Positions 1 to 11,300 of a stretch of DNA of 29,372 nt are shown here, one piece after another. The stretch comes from Pelargonium nanum. Taxonomy: Eukaryota > Streptophyta > Magnoliopsida > Geraniales > Geraniaceae. The DNA lies in the NCBI GenBank assembly GCA_036897485.1, contig JAYMTF010000842.1, positions 1 to 29,372 of the forward strand, given 5' to 3'. Each line of letters opens with the position of its first letter. The stretch's first letter is position 1. The notes beneath the pieces were generated by a model, which searched no databases, had not been told where the DNA came from, and was given only the letters and a program-made list of their open reading frames with translations. Position numbers and translations under genes: made by a program.

Positions 1-60
1 TATTGCATAAGTGATAAGGGTAATATGGGAAAAACAATAATATAATAACCTAAAAATAGA

Positions 61-127
61 GACAGACACTCATTTTGGGACAAAAAATTTAGACAAACAG
101 GACACTCATTTTGGGACGGATGGAGTA
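61..127. repeat. Right end of a Stowaway-like MITE
   Basis: The motif GGGACGGATGGAGTA at 113-127 is the familiar plant MITE terminus (reverse complement of a CTCCCTCCGTCCC-type end) finishing at a TA target. A 17-base unit, GACACTCATTTTGGGAC, occurs at 65-81 and again at 101-117, so the terminal part is duplicated with a 36-base period. The left end is not visible and may lie outside the window. Four more intact or partial relatives are found at 15996, 16826, 24676 and 27655. Confidence 0.6.
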
Positions 128-409
128 TATTGTTGATAAAGAAAAATATTTTGATTTCTTAAGTCCTTGTTTGATAACATTGATGATAAAATGTAAGGAG
201 TTACGAGAAGGAGGAAAAAACAGTAACAATTTGTTTCAAAAAATTAATTATGTTCGGTACATTGATAAAAGTAAAAAATTGAAAGTTGAGTTTCGTGTAA
301 TTATATGTTTCGAGAAAAAATTGTAATGATAGAGTTAAAAATTGAGTAATTAATTTATAGGATTTTATTGAATATAAATAATGTGTATTCAGAATGAACA
401 TACACATGA

Positions 410-600
410 AATTATAACTAACCTACTAAAAAAAGAAACATGACATTTATTTTAAGAAAAAAATTAAAGAGAAACATGATACACATTTTAGGACGGAAGA
501 AGTAATCTTTAGTGATGTCATATAATTTATATGTCTCAAAGAAGTTTTATATTATATTATATTTTGTCTCGAAATGAATGTTCACTTTTTATATGTTAGT
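410..600. repeat. Degraded MITE remnant(s)
   Basis: AGGACGGAAGAAGTA at 490-504 resembles a decayed Stowaway-like right terminus. The stretch at about 567-590 (TTTTGTCTCGAAATGAATGT and following bases) resembles the subterminal part of the same family, where other copies read GTCCAAAAATGAGTGTC. The two could be a nested or rearranged pair. Boundaries are unclear. Confidence 0.35.
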
Positions 601-1497
601 CATATATAAATTATTTTAAAAAAACATTACAACATGAATTGAAAAAATTAATTCTGCTTACAACAATAACACATGAGATTAGAAGAAAAATAACCAAACA
701 TTAACTAATCTATACTCATTTAGAAATAGAAAAATCCAACACTTGCTTTATAAAGGAACAATTGTTATTTTCCAAACAATAGCAACTATTTTGGTCTTGA
801 TATTATCTATGTTCAAACTTCAAAGCATGTCTTGTGTTATTAAAAGTTGGATGTTTACCTTTACTTATAAGTCTGCAAATAAAACAACTTATATATTTGT
901 TAAGTCTTTTATTCAGTGTCAGACCAAACTATGTGAGAATGTATTCGTTTTCTTATTACCATCTTGAATACTCTTGATTCCGAGAATGGATTAATAAAAA
1001 ATCTTCTCAAGTTAATTTTTGTTGTTGCAATTGACCAATTGTTGGCTATAAGGCTATAATAACCACGTCATCTTTGCGCCAATTGTCATAATATACGTAA
1101 TTAGACCAATATTAGCTAAAATCAAACTAAACAAAAAAAGGATAGAAAACTATATTTAAAAAATAAAAAATAAAAAACCACAAAATCCTATCAATCCTTA
1201 AATCTCAGAATCTAATCGAGACTTCAGCTCCAATCGGACGGTCCAATGAGCTCACCTCCGTACCGGGGGGCCCACACCACCCCATCAAACTTTTTACCGG
1301 AACAGATGAATGGAACCAAATAAATGATGTCTCGGAAGTGGTCCCCACCTCCGGTCCTCCTTGCGGCTCCTATGATGCGATCACCTGATAGCTCGCGCTC
1401 TTCCTAGCCGTCCGATGAAAATGATTGATTGATTCTCTCTCTCGCTTCTCTTCTTTGACTGCAATTAACTACTGAGCTGAGCAGCTCCAGCAAGAAA

Positions 1498-1813
1498 AAA
1501 TCACACACTCTCTCTCTCCTCCAAACAGAGCTCAGAGCTCACTCTGCGTTTGGCATCTTTTTGCTTAATATTCTCTCCGGCTTTGGAGTTTGGGGAAGAA
1601 AAAGGCAACGCATTGGGATTACGAGAACCAGAACGCGCCTCTCTCTCTCTCTCCTTTGCCTTCTGCGACTCCGTTTTTGCTTCTCAGATCGATCTCGGAG
1701 ACCGAGTTCACTCGGTCGCCAATGGCCCACCGACACGCCGTGCTCCGTCTTCGAGCGCGCCGAGTTACCGTGAATGCTGCTTGTTGCTGCTGCATTTCCA
1801 GTATTTGAACCTG
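1498..1813 (+). other. Probable 5'UTR exon 1 of the DUF3527 gene
   Basis: This stretch is CT-rich and much less AT-rich than its flanks, and it ends at a plausible donor (CTG|GTGCGTG, intron from 1814). It would join to 3772, just before the DUF3527 start. No in-frame connection to the main protein is needed, because an in-frame TAA at 3874-3876 precedes the ATG at 3889. The 5' limit is a guess, and transcript data would settle it. Confidence 0.55.
1722..1808 (+). CDS. Upstream ORF (28 codons) in the DUF3527 leader
   Basis: The first ATG I can find in the presumed leader exon (from about 1498) is at 1722, in a favourable context (GCCAATGG, with purine at -3 and G at +4). It opens a 28-codon frame that closes with TGA at 1806-1808, five bases before the proposed splice donor. 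The peptide starts MAHRHAVLRLRARR, is arginine-rich, and has a run of four cysteines near its end. Such a uORF would be expected to lower translation of the main ORF. I do not recognise the peptide as a known conserved uORF family, and it may be fortuitous. Confidence 0.4.
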   Translation: MAHRHAVLRLRARRVTVNAACCCCISSI

Positions 1814-1845
1814 GTGCGTGCTCTCTGCTCCATTTTCGTTCCATG

Positions 1846-2370
1846 AGAGAAAATTTCTACGTACGCGTTGGAACTTTACTGGTTCATGATTTTGTTTTTG
1901 TGGTTGTTTTGAATTTTTTTATTAAGATTTCGTGTGTGTTTTTTTAAAGAGAAAATGGAAATCTGGTTTTTAGTTTACTTGATTTGATGCAATTAGAACA
2001 GTGTTTGATTCTAGGGAAAGTTAGGAAAGAGGAAAATAACTTCTTCTTTTATTTATTTTTTTTTCATTTTCCGGGGAAAAAACGAGGCCTCACCGTTTAA
2101 ATTTTGGAATTTGAGTGTGTTCAGAGAAAATTTCCAAGTACGCGTTTTATGGAATTTTACTGGTCCGTGATTTGTTTTTTGTGTGGTTGTTTTCAAATTC
2201 TTATTTTGAATTTGTGTGTGTTTCTGGTCAGTTTGCTTGATTTGAAGCAATTAGGACAGTGTTTGGTTCTGGGGAAAATTAGGAAAGAGGAAAATAACCT
2301 TTTGCTTTTTTCATTTTCCTGGAAAAAACGTGGCCTTGCCGTTTGAATTTTGGAATTTTATTGTGTTCAG
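1846..2370 (+). repeat. Tandem duplication A inside the leader intron
   Basis: Copy 1 (about 1846-2123) and copy 2 (about 2122-2370) follow each other directly. Both begin AGAGAAAATTTC and then share, in order, a TACGCGTT block, a TTTTACTGGT/TTTACTGGT block, GTGTGTGTTT, TTGATTTGAxGCAATTAG, AACAGTGTTTG/GACAGTGTTTG, TTAGGAAAGAGGAAAATAAC, and AATTTTGGAATTT close to GTGTTCAG. The copies differ by scattered substitutions and indels, so this is a fairly old event. Confidence 0.85.
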
Positions 2371-2565
2371 GATTTGAATTGCTCGGATCTTTGTATGCAT
2401 CGACGAAGACGTATTTTTTTCCCTAGCCTTATCTTTTATTAACATGGTTTTCATGATGGACCACCCAATTTCTTGGCTCAGCATGGCTCCTCCACCATAT
2501 TTCCTTGTCTATGCTATATAACCAGTTGTTTTATACTGTCCTGTTCCGGAGATATGGGTTCACAA

Positions 2566-3010
2566 GTGGCAAATTTCAACTTTATTTCACACCACTCATG
2601 TTGGTGTGTTAGTTTTCACTTTTCAGTATCAATTGAGTGGGGTCAATGCTCTTCCCGAGTTCTTTCCGAATCGTAAGCGAAGGGTTCAGTTTAATTCCGG
2701 GAGTCGTGACATTATCTTGTGCTTGATTTGCACATTCATCCTTGTAAATTGTCATTAAGCTACAATGGTGGCAAATATTTGAACTTTATTTCAAACCACT
2801 CATTGCTATGTTAGTTTTCACTTTTAAGTATCATTGTTCTCGTGGATGTTAACTCACGAGGGTTTACAGTAGAAGTGTGTCAATCAATTGAGTGGCTGAG
2901 TGCTCTCTGGATCGTAAGCTAAGGGTTCGGTTTAATTTCGAGAATCGTGACATTATGTTGTGCTTGAGTCTCTTGCACATTCATCCTTCTAAATTGACAT
3001 TAAGCTACAA
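2566..3010 (+). repeat. Tandem duplication B inside the leader intron
   Basis: Copy 1 (about 2566-2765) and copy 2 (about 2768-3010) share GTGGCAAAT, ACTTTATTTCA, ACCACTCAT, TTAGTTTTCACTTTT, CAATTGAGTGG, AAGGGTTC, GGTTTAATTTC/AGTTTAATTCC, TCGTGACATTAT, TTGCACATTCATCCTT and CATTAAGCTACAA in the same order. Copy 2 carries about 45 extra bases near 2835-2885, including a short inverted pair CTCGTG/CACGAG. The unit is unrelated to duplication A. Confidence 0.85.
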
Positions 3011-3888
3011 AGTGACCAGTAGATTTGGGATGTGATTTTGGAAGAGTACCCTTTTATTGACTATATTGTTTTCCTTGAGAAGCTGATGATTTGAAAGCTA
3101 CTTCATAATCTTGGATTATTTGAGAAGCAAATTGTGTGATCAGAGGTGAGCATTGTTAATCGATAACATTCTTCAAGATAGACTTCCCAAGACACTGCAC
3201 CAGAGAGCTCAGAAAAACCTTTGGAATATGGATTATCCCTCGACAATAGAAGCTTCCCTGTTCTTGTTCAAAGTGTTATCACCTATTTGATTATTAGAAA
3301 CTATAGGCTTATATTTTTGCCTGTTGCATTTAAAGGTTTGCGTATTCTAATGATAGATACCAATGTTTGTTTTAACGTCTTATAACTAGTAATAGAAGTC
3401 TGACAGTTGTTATGTCATGTTCTAGCTGTCCTTGTAGTTACGTTTGCCAAGCCACTTTGATTCTAGTGAATGCGAAGAATGCATTTGCTGTGGCTTACAA
3501 TATCTTTATTTAATGAGAAAAGTTATGAAAGCTTCACTTCTAATGATAGTTATTGCTTGCTTGTTGTCTAAGCGAGTTTGATTACTTAAATACTCTGCAT
3601 ATGTTTGTTTGGTTTGGTCTATCAAGAAAAGGGAAATTCCATCTGTCAATTAGTAACTTCATTACGAAGGAAAACTGTACTTGTTGTCTCTATATTGTGT
3701 TCATATAACACCGGTTTGTATGCTTAAAAATCCATTTCTGTCAATTTTGACGTGTGTATCATTTATTGCAGAGAGGCGTTGCTGAAGAAGAAAGATCTAG
3801 ACTTTCCTCCCTGCGAGCTATTGCTGAAATATTTGAATCATATACTCGGGTCTGATATAAGTCTGGTTTCCTCTAACCTATTCAGTCT

Positions 3889-6788
3889 ATGGAATACCAT
3901 CTAGATCTCAAAAAGAAATTCAGGGATCAACAATCCTCGGGAACTCATGAGAACACCATACGACCCCAAGCAAGCCAGAGTCTAAAGCTGCATGAGAAGT
4001 TGAAAACAGAAAAGCCTGGTTTGTCGTATGCGGATCTCCATAATGTAATTACAAATAATGGAAGAGATGTTCCACCTCAATCTTCATGTAACCAGCAAAA
4101 GCAACAGATTTATAGAAAGGCTACTAAAGAAGAAGAGCTTGTTAAGTACATGTCAAGTGTGCCAAGTTATCTGGAGAGAGGAGAAAAGCCCCAAGAGAAA
4201 GTTTTAAATGTTGGGGTCCTTGACTGGGGGCTTCTTGAAAAATGGCAGTACAGTCAGAAGCAGATTCCAAGCAGAAGTAGCAGGTGTTCACCGTCGAGTA
4301 GTAATACATCCTCGTATTTCTCGACAGATGTATCATCAATCCATTCTAGCAGAGGACCTAGTTGCTCTCCTTCCCATGAACGAACGCGGCGTCCTTCATT
4401 GCAATATCATCTGATGGCATCTCCACTAGATGGTCATACTTCTGCTGCTAGATCCTCTGGGGAAAATGTTGGGAAGTTCCAAGATCTCAAAGCTCCCCAA
4501 AGTAACTCTGCGAATGGGAAGCTCAAGTTCATCCGCACAGATCAGCCGTTTAGCAAAAACCATGAAGTTAAGCTGGGACAACACAAGAATAAAGTGCCAG
4601 ACCCAAATATCAGCAGAGAAAGTAGAGCCATGCCAAAGAAGATAAATTATGAGGTGGTATCATCCGCAACGGAGAAAATGAAGACTCAAGATGGTGAATT
4701 TGGAAGGAGAGCAGAGAAGTTGCAAGAGAAGAATTCAAATATTGTTGGTCAAGTTGTCCCTGAAAGACAAAAGACAGTGGTTCTCCTGACGCCAAGAGAC
4801 CTTCCACAGAATAATCCATATGGAGAATCTCAGGTTTCTGGTCAAACAAGTATGTTTGATCGACGACCAGTAGAAGCAAGTAGAATGAGCTTTTCAGAGA
4901 GATCTAAGGAAGCATACCATGTAGAGCACAAGCCTGGTATTCCACACTCATGCCCACTTCCTCGTGCAGTTGACAGCAATGAATTTTCACATTCGGAACA
5001 GCCTGGTTTTCTAGAAGCAGAGAGTGTAAATCTTCCATCTTCCAAATGTCACTTGGTATCACGTTCGACTAAGATAGTAATCAGTCCATCCAGAAGCAGA
5101 AATCTCCAAGAGAAAAAACCAACCATCTCACTCCCAAGTTCAATTGGAAAGGAGCCTTCCAAGGATTTGGATATGAAAGCTAGCAAAGCAGCAGCTGAAA
5201 AGCCAAGAAGCACATCACCTTTTCGTCGCTTTAGCATTGGTATGGGTAGGCTAAGCAAAAATTCTGGCAGCAAGGAGGGTTTAACCGAGCCACAGATGGC
5301 CTCGGCATCTATCCCAGCTGCTAAATCTGTTTCAGAGAACACTGTAGTTTCTACTAGCTTGGACTGCTCAAGTAATAGTAAATCAAATTCTACAAGCAGA
5401 GCCAGATCTAGCCCTCTGAGAAGATTATTGGATCCACTGATGAGGCCAAAGGCAGCAAGTTGCCGACAATTAGCTGAGCCATCACAGAAAGATTCCATGT
5501 CAACGGATCATGCACAGTTGGGAAAAGGAAAATTAGATTTGAATGCTTGTAGGGAAACCAATGTGAACAATACCAGTCAGAGCAAGAATCAAGGATCATC
5601 AACTCTTCAAGCCCTTCTGCGAGTAGCTGTCAAGAATGGACTGCCTCTTTTCACATTTGCAGTTGATAATGACAGTGACATTTTTGCAGCTACATTAAAG
5701 TTCAGCACCTCGAGGAAGGATGACCACAGCTGCATCTATACATTCTTCACCATTAGAGAAGTTAAGAAAAAAAAGGGAGGTTGGATTAGTCAAGGAGGCA
5801 AAGGAAAAGGTCACGATTACATCCCTGATGTTGTTGCTCAGATGAAAGTTTTCGATGCTCACATGTCCAATTTCGCCAGACCAAACTCTGCAGATCACTG
5901 TAGGGTAAAAGAATTTGTATTGTTTTCTGTGGAACTGGGAGAGGAAGATCAGGGAACAGCAAACTACGTGCCAAATGACGAGCTTGCAGCTATTGTTGTC
6001 AAGATGCCGAAAAAGATACACCGAAATTCAATTGGAGATGGGTGTCAAAGCAACAACAGCAACAATTTCTCAGGTATCGGCTTAGAAGAGCATTTTCCAA
6101 AGGCGAGGCGATTTTCTTATTCTGGAGACAGTGGACACAATCAGCCTCTTGTCAGTGATCAAGAAAGTATCAAAACAACAGTCATACTCCCAAGTGGCAC
6201 CCATAGTCTTCCAAGTAAAGGAGAACCGTCATCTCTGGTCCAGCGTTGGAGATCAGGAGGATCATGTGATTGTGGGGGTTGGGATTTGGGTTGTAAACTT
6301 CAAATTTTCACAAACTCGAACCAACAACTCACTAAGAAATCGAGTTCATCTTCTCTCAAAGACCAGTTCGAGCTTTTCTCCCAGGTAGCAATCTTTTGCT
6401 TACACCAAGCCAATTTTTCCATGGCCTTATGCTGGTAGTTGTGATTTGTGAACTAACATAAAATTTTCTTCTTTTGAAACCTCATCCACAGGAAGGATTA
6501 GAAGAAACCCAGCCCGCTCTCAGCTTGGCCCCGTTCAAAGATGGTATCTTTTCAGTCGAGTTCAATTCATCACTCACTCTCTTACAAGCATTCTCCACAT
6601 GTATAGCAATCCTAGATGGTAGGAAACTATGTGAATTCTCAGAATCAAGTGACTTGTTTGAAGAAAAAGCTTCTGAAGAAACCATATCAGCGCGAAACGA
6701 TGGAACCCGAGCTGTGAACCAAGTAGAAGGAGAGCTTCCTGCAAGATATGTCTCATATCCACCTCTTTCTCCAGTGGGGAGGGTCTAA
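3889..6788 (+). CDS. DUF3527 family protein, 930 aa
   Basis: Coding exons are 3889-6384 (832 codons, phase 0) and 6492-6788. The intron has donor CCAG|GTAGCA and acceptor CATCCACAG. The start follows an in-frame TAA at 3874. Seen: a short N-terminal segment, a conserved LDWGLLEKWQ motif at residues 111-120, a long serine-, lysine- and arginine-rich low-complexity middle with an SPLRRLLDPLMRPK patch, then the folded C-terminal DUF3527 region from LQALLRVAVKNGLPLFTFAVD (about 573) through GGW...DYIPDVVAQM to SCDCGGWDLGC (792-802) and a final FNSSLTLLQAFSTCIAILDGRK segment in exon 2. Family knowledge: plant-specific, length typical, no established biochemical function that I can state. The middle looks disordered and phosphorylatable; there is no membrane segment or signal peptide. 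I am confident of the family but offer no function. It has a long leader intron and a possible uORF. Confidence 0.93.
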
Positions 6789-7267
6789 AGTATAATGTAC
6801 AGGTACATATTTATCTCCAGTTGGCTAGCACAATCTGGATGCAATGATCTGTTACTCTATATGTAATTGATAATGTGAAGCTGAATGGGTAAATAATCTG
6901 TAAATTTGCAAGGCCTTGTCTGATGGTATGGGAACACATTAGGGATCCCAGGAGCTTTGCATTTGTGTTACTTTATAGTTTATACAATAGAATTAGTATC
7001 AATTGTATTTTGAGGGAAGCTATCTTTATCAGTGTAACTGTGCATATTTTGAGTAAAATGATAGTTTGCTCTTTACTCAACCTTGACTGAATTTTTTCTT
7101 TGGGTACCGTTTGGATTATAAAATATTGGAATGTGAATGAGAATGAACAGGATACGTTTTGTAATCGTGTTGAACATGAACACGATATGTTTAACATGAT
7201 GACTAAGTTGGCCATGTTGACACGACACGATTGACATGAATATGACGTAACACATTCTGCACGATAG

Positions 7268-7560
7268 AATTAGAGTCGGCAATTTTGACTCAAATCTGTG
7301 GGCTGTGGGCACCCACAATACGATCCGACCAACTTTCGAGTCGGGCGGGTTTACTTTTGAAATTTCAGACCGGATCAGATCGGGCAATTCTTCACGAATT
7401 CACACATTTTATACCTTTAAAGTGAAACCTGGCCCATTCCGCGGCCCGAGAATCAATTGAATCCAAAGACCTTTCACCTTTTGGTTTGGGTTTATTAGTC
7501 CGAACACGAACAAACTTGACCCAAACCCGATCTGAAACCCAAAATTGCCACCTTTAGTTA
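7268..7560. repeat. Dispersed short DNA element with imperfect terminal inverted repeats
   Basis: The left end reads AGAGTCGGCAATTTTGACTC near 7270. The right end, read on the minus strand, begins AAAGGTGGCAATTTTGGGTT at about 7556, giving imperfect inverted termini about 290 bases apart. Inside are GC-rich motifs such as TCGGGCGGGTTTA and CGAACACGAACAAACTTGAC, common in plant non-autonomous repeats. A similar terminus, AGAGGTGGCAAAAATTTGG followed by GGTCGGGTCGGGTTT, appears at 29285. I cannot assign a superfamily, since I see no clear target duplication. Confidence 0.5.
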
Positions 7561-7865
7561 GAACCAACACATATCACGCATCACTATTTTGGCACTAACT
7601 AAATGTTTGTGTAAGGTTTACCAAGATCTGATATTAGTTGAAAAATATTCTCTGTTTCATATTTTATATTCTAATTATCCTGAAAAAATTGAGCATAAAA
7701 ACCCAGAAAAGTGTTTCATATTTCGTTGTTGCACTGAATTTTTTACTTTGATTTGGTGAAACGAAAAGAAAACGGTTAAATAAACCGCGAGATTCATGAC
7801 CCAGAAGAACTAAATAAATAAATACTGTAATTAAAAAAAAAAAACAAAAAAGGATATACAGATAC

Positions 7866-7875
7866 GACACGTGTC
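7866..7875. promoter_or_regulatory. Palindromic G-box (CACGTG) upstream of IPCS
   Basis: GACACGTGTC is a perfect 10-base palindrome containing CACGTG, about 450 bases before the IPCS start codon. bHLH and bZIP factors bind this core in plants. Its use here is inference from position only. Confidence 0.45.
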
Positions 7876-8282
7876 ATCATATGTAGGTAAGCTGCAAAAA
7901 AGTATTATAATCTAACGGTTCACATTTCATTTACTCAAGACACCAGTAGTGAACCAGTTCCTTGCGATCACTCCACCGAGGTAATTAGGGCAGGTAATGA
8001 CAAGTTCAGTTAAAAGACAACCTGCTTTATATCGAAGTATTAAACTAAAATTTCACTTCTTTTTATCCTAATTAATTTACAATTTCACAGTAAAGTATTC
8101 CCTCTTTTTGATTTTATCCTCAACTGCTTGCTCTTTCTCCAAAAAAACCATAATCACGAAGGATTCAAGAAATATTTTTTTGTTAGATTCAATTCTATCC
8201 TCAACCCAATTTTCAAAATTCTAAGAAGATTCAGAATTTTCTCTTGATTCGAAGATTTTACAGTTTATTTTTCACCTTTTTA

Positions 8283-8306
8283 ATGTTGATACATGTCTGG
8301 CATTAA
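8283..8306 (+). CDS. Short upstream ORF in the IPCS leader
   Basis: ATG at 8283 opens a 7-codon frame ending in TAA at 8304-8306. A second ATG at 8293 opens another frame that overlaps the main start at 8322 out of phase and ends soon after the first splice junction. If the transcript begins upstream of 8280, both would reduce initiation at 8322. The main start is still preferred because [14 protein letters not shown] matches the usual IPCS N-terminus. Confidence 0.3.
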   Translation: MLIHVWH

Positions 8307-8321
8307 CGTTGGGTTTCAAAA

Positions 8322-11300
8322 ATGCCACTCTCTGTTCGTGAAGCTCCTAAGGTTTATGATTATTATTTTTCTACAATTTTCCTTTGTAATGTGCTTTTAG
8401 GGGGATTTATTGATTTGGTTGTTGTTTGAAAAAAAATTGAAGCTTTGGAGGAAAATTTGCGCGGAGACGTCGATAGAGCTGTCGCTTCTCGCCGAGAATT
8501 GGAAGTTCATTCTTGGAGGACTCTTTTGTCAGGTTTGTGAAATTGCATTTTGAACTCTGTTTATGTAAAATTTTATTTCTACAGCTATTTTTCTGATCCT
8601 GCTGAATTGGGATGACTAGAAAATAGCTTTTGGAATTTGTGAATTTTTATCAGAAAATGAGTGGCTCTACTGCTGAGTTGATTTTGAACTTTTATTTATA
8701 ATATTGGGTTTTGAATCTCACTTGGTTGAGTCTTGAGCATTGGTTGGTGGGTCACTGAGATACTTCTGTGGATGATAGTAGTTGGCTGGTTTTGGTAGCT
8801 AAGTCTTGCAAACATGTATCCTCCTCAATGATATTGATGTTTTGTATTGTTGTTATTGAAAAGGATTTTGTAAAAACAAAGGAATTTGAAGGACAAGTGA
8901 AGATAATTAGATATGGGTATTCTATTAAGCCTTAAAGTTCAAATTTTTATTTCAATGGTCTTAAGTTTAGTGGGTTTTGGTACCCTCACAACCTTTGGGG
9001 TTGAAGACTGTACGTCTTGAGGAAAATTTTAACTTCATCAGTAAATGGTTTTTCTTCATGAGAAGTTAGCTAAGGATGCTTACTTGTCCAGCAATTTCAA
9101 TGGTGCTAATATAACTTCAATTGGTCCTTTGTTTGCTGCTTAAGTCTCAAAAAATTGAAGCCTGCTCTGAATGATGACATTTTACTTTCTCATTGTCTCC
9201 TGCCTTGGAATGTACCGAGACGTTCCTTTAAAGCAGCTGCAGCCAAACTCATGATGGTCTCTATCACTGTTTTTTTTTTCTTTGGGTATTGACAATAGTT
9301 TTAAAGTATGACATGAAATTTTTAGTTTTCGATTTTGAATCACTATCTTTTACTTTTCTTTTAGATTGGGTTAGCTGTTTGATGTTAATCGAAATAAAAG
9401 AAATAAAACTGAACAGGTTGAAATTTATTGGAGAGTGTAGAGCCTAAACAGTTAAACTTTTCCTTTTGGTTTTCCTTTTGCTATTGATGTCAATATGACT
9501 CAGCTTCTGTTTACAGTACATACATGGATTGGCTGCTCGAGGAGTTCATTATTTGCATCGACCGGGACCAACTCTTCAGGATTTTGGGTTTTTTCTTCTT
9601 CCAGTGGGTACCAATTTAAAGTTTGTGTAGTGATTCCTTAAGTTGGACTTAAGTCTCTAGTCATATCTACATGCTTTGTTTTTGTGTCGTTGTAGGAACT
9701 TGGTCAAGACAAAGCTTATGTTAGTGAGGCTGCATTCACCTTTCTCTTTGTTTCCTTTGTCTTGGTAAGGCTCTGCAACTATTCAATTATAATTTCATCA
9801 TTATTGTTTTAGAATAAACTAGTGAAGATGGAGAAACACATAGCATCCTCCACTCTTAAAAGAAAAAATAGATTTTAAACTGACACGGCAATGCCCAAGT
9901 GCACGCGGCTCTCACTATTGTTGTGTCTGGGGTGGGTAAATTTCGTACGTAACCTTATCCCTACTTTACAAAAATGTCTCCCTAACTCAAATAAATAGTT
10001 TGTGCTTCGTATTTTCAGAGTTGCGTATCAACATTCTGTAAAGTAAATTGTCATATCTTTCAGTAGTTGGTGAATCGTTTATAGAGTATGAACAGTCTAA
10101 TCTACGGGTACGCCCTGCCAATGGACAACTGGAAAAAAAATACCAGTATCCTAGTGTGTGCCTTTTTTTTCTTCTATGTTGTAGAGACAAGAGATCCTCG
10201 GTATGGGTTAATATCTTTTAACTGATTCCCGTCTTTATCATGTCCCAAAGAGATCATAAATGAATTAAACTAGAGTGATCTCTGCTCTGTTGAAGATGCT
10301 AGTTTGGGTAGGAGCATTAGAGTTGGAAAGTTATTGTTTTAACAAGAAGATGAGAAGCACTAGATGCAATTAAATAGGTTAATTTGTAGATATGGTTGCA
10401 AAATTATATTTTATGTTCTGAAGAAAGTAGCATTTAGACCTGCAATTGTTATCTGTGACTTTGAACACGCTATTGTGTATTAATGGCTTGACTAATAATT
10501 TATTTGGGTGCCGTTTTGAAATTTTGACATGATTTTGATGACATGTTACTCCCGTTGCAGTGGACATTTCACCCTTTTGTGTTCCAGATAAAAAAGATAT
10601 ACACAGTTCTTATATGGTGCAGGGTTCTTGCCTATCTAGTGGTAAGTGTGTAGATTAGTTCCATTAGCATTTAACACTATTCAATTTTGGTTTCTGCGTG
10701 TCATTATTGTTGCTTTTTGCCTCATTTAGAAATGTCCATGTTAACACTGGGACAGAATAGTTGCAGTACATTTTCTGGTGTTCTTAAGCTGATTCTGCCT
10801 AACAATTCCTTTAGGTGTTTTTCTTCCATCTGTTTAGGTTTCTCAAATGCTCCGGATAATCACATTCTTTGCAACTCAGCTTCCAGGTCCAAACTACCAT
10901 TGCCGTGAGGTGAATTTTATGAAATTTTGCATGGTTTTCTTATCACTTAGACATCTTCCCGTCTCCTGATCCCTTCACACCATGGGAAATTGTTACTTAA
11001 TGCTATTTAAACTAGTGGTTTGAGCAATTTTTACAATCTGGTAAACTCTGTCTTTCAGGGCTCGAGTCTTTCCACACTGCCTCTTCCAGAGAATCCACTT
11101 GCGCTGCTCTTGATGAGCCGTTAGTTTTCAAACCATTTACTGGCTTATTGACTACATAATTAACTTCCTGATGCTCATTGAATTTACATTGTTGTGCAGT
11201 TCAAGGAGTTACATATGGTTGTGGCGATTTGATTTTTTCATCGCACATGATTTTTACATTATCATTTGTACTCACATACCACAAGTATGGCACAAAGAGG

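Larger units (their letters stand above)
1..1480. other. AT-rich intergenic DNA upstream of the DUF3527 gene
   Basis: No open frame here has homology that I recognise, and the small ORFs are AT-rich and unsupported. The first ~600 bases hold degraded MITE ends, listed separately. From about 1200 the base composition becomes more balanced, with CT-rich runs near 1435-1520, which suits the core promoter and transcription start of the downstream gene. I saw no clear TATA box that I would defend. Confidence 0.6.
1814..3771 (+). other. Long 5'UTR intron of the DUF3527 gene
   Basis: The intron runs from a GT at 1814 to an acceptor TTTATTGCAG ending at 3771. It is T-rich and non-coding, and it contains two tandem duplications described separately. 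Long leader introns in plants often raise expression, but nothing here proves that role. The 3010-3700 part shows no repeat or ORF that I can support. Confidence 0.5.
6789..8321. other. DUF3527 3' flank, repeat insertion and IPCS promoter/leader
   Basis: The first ~200 bases are T-rich with ATAATGT/TGTAAATT-type motifs, consistent with a 3'UTR ending near 6950-7050. A dispersed repeat lies at 7268-7560. From about 7600 the sequence is AT-rich, contains a palindromic G-box at 7866, and leads into the IPCS leader. No supported gene is seen. Confidence 0.55.

Noticed and set aside
1539..1846. Several overlapping frames of 70-101 codons in both strands around the DUF3527 leader
   Set aside because: They are low-complexity CT/GA-rich translations, start at non-ATG codons or cross the splice donor, and have no domain. 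Only the ATG-initiated 1722-1808 uORF is kept.
5049..6021. Long minus-strand frames within the DUF3527 exon (up to 149 codons)
   Set aside because: They are antisense shadows of a well-supported coding exon, with no recognisable domain.
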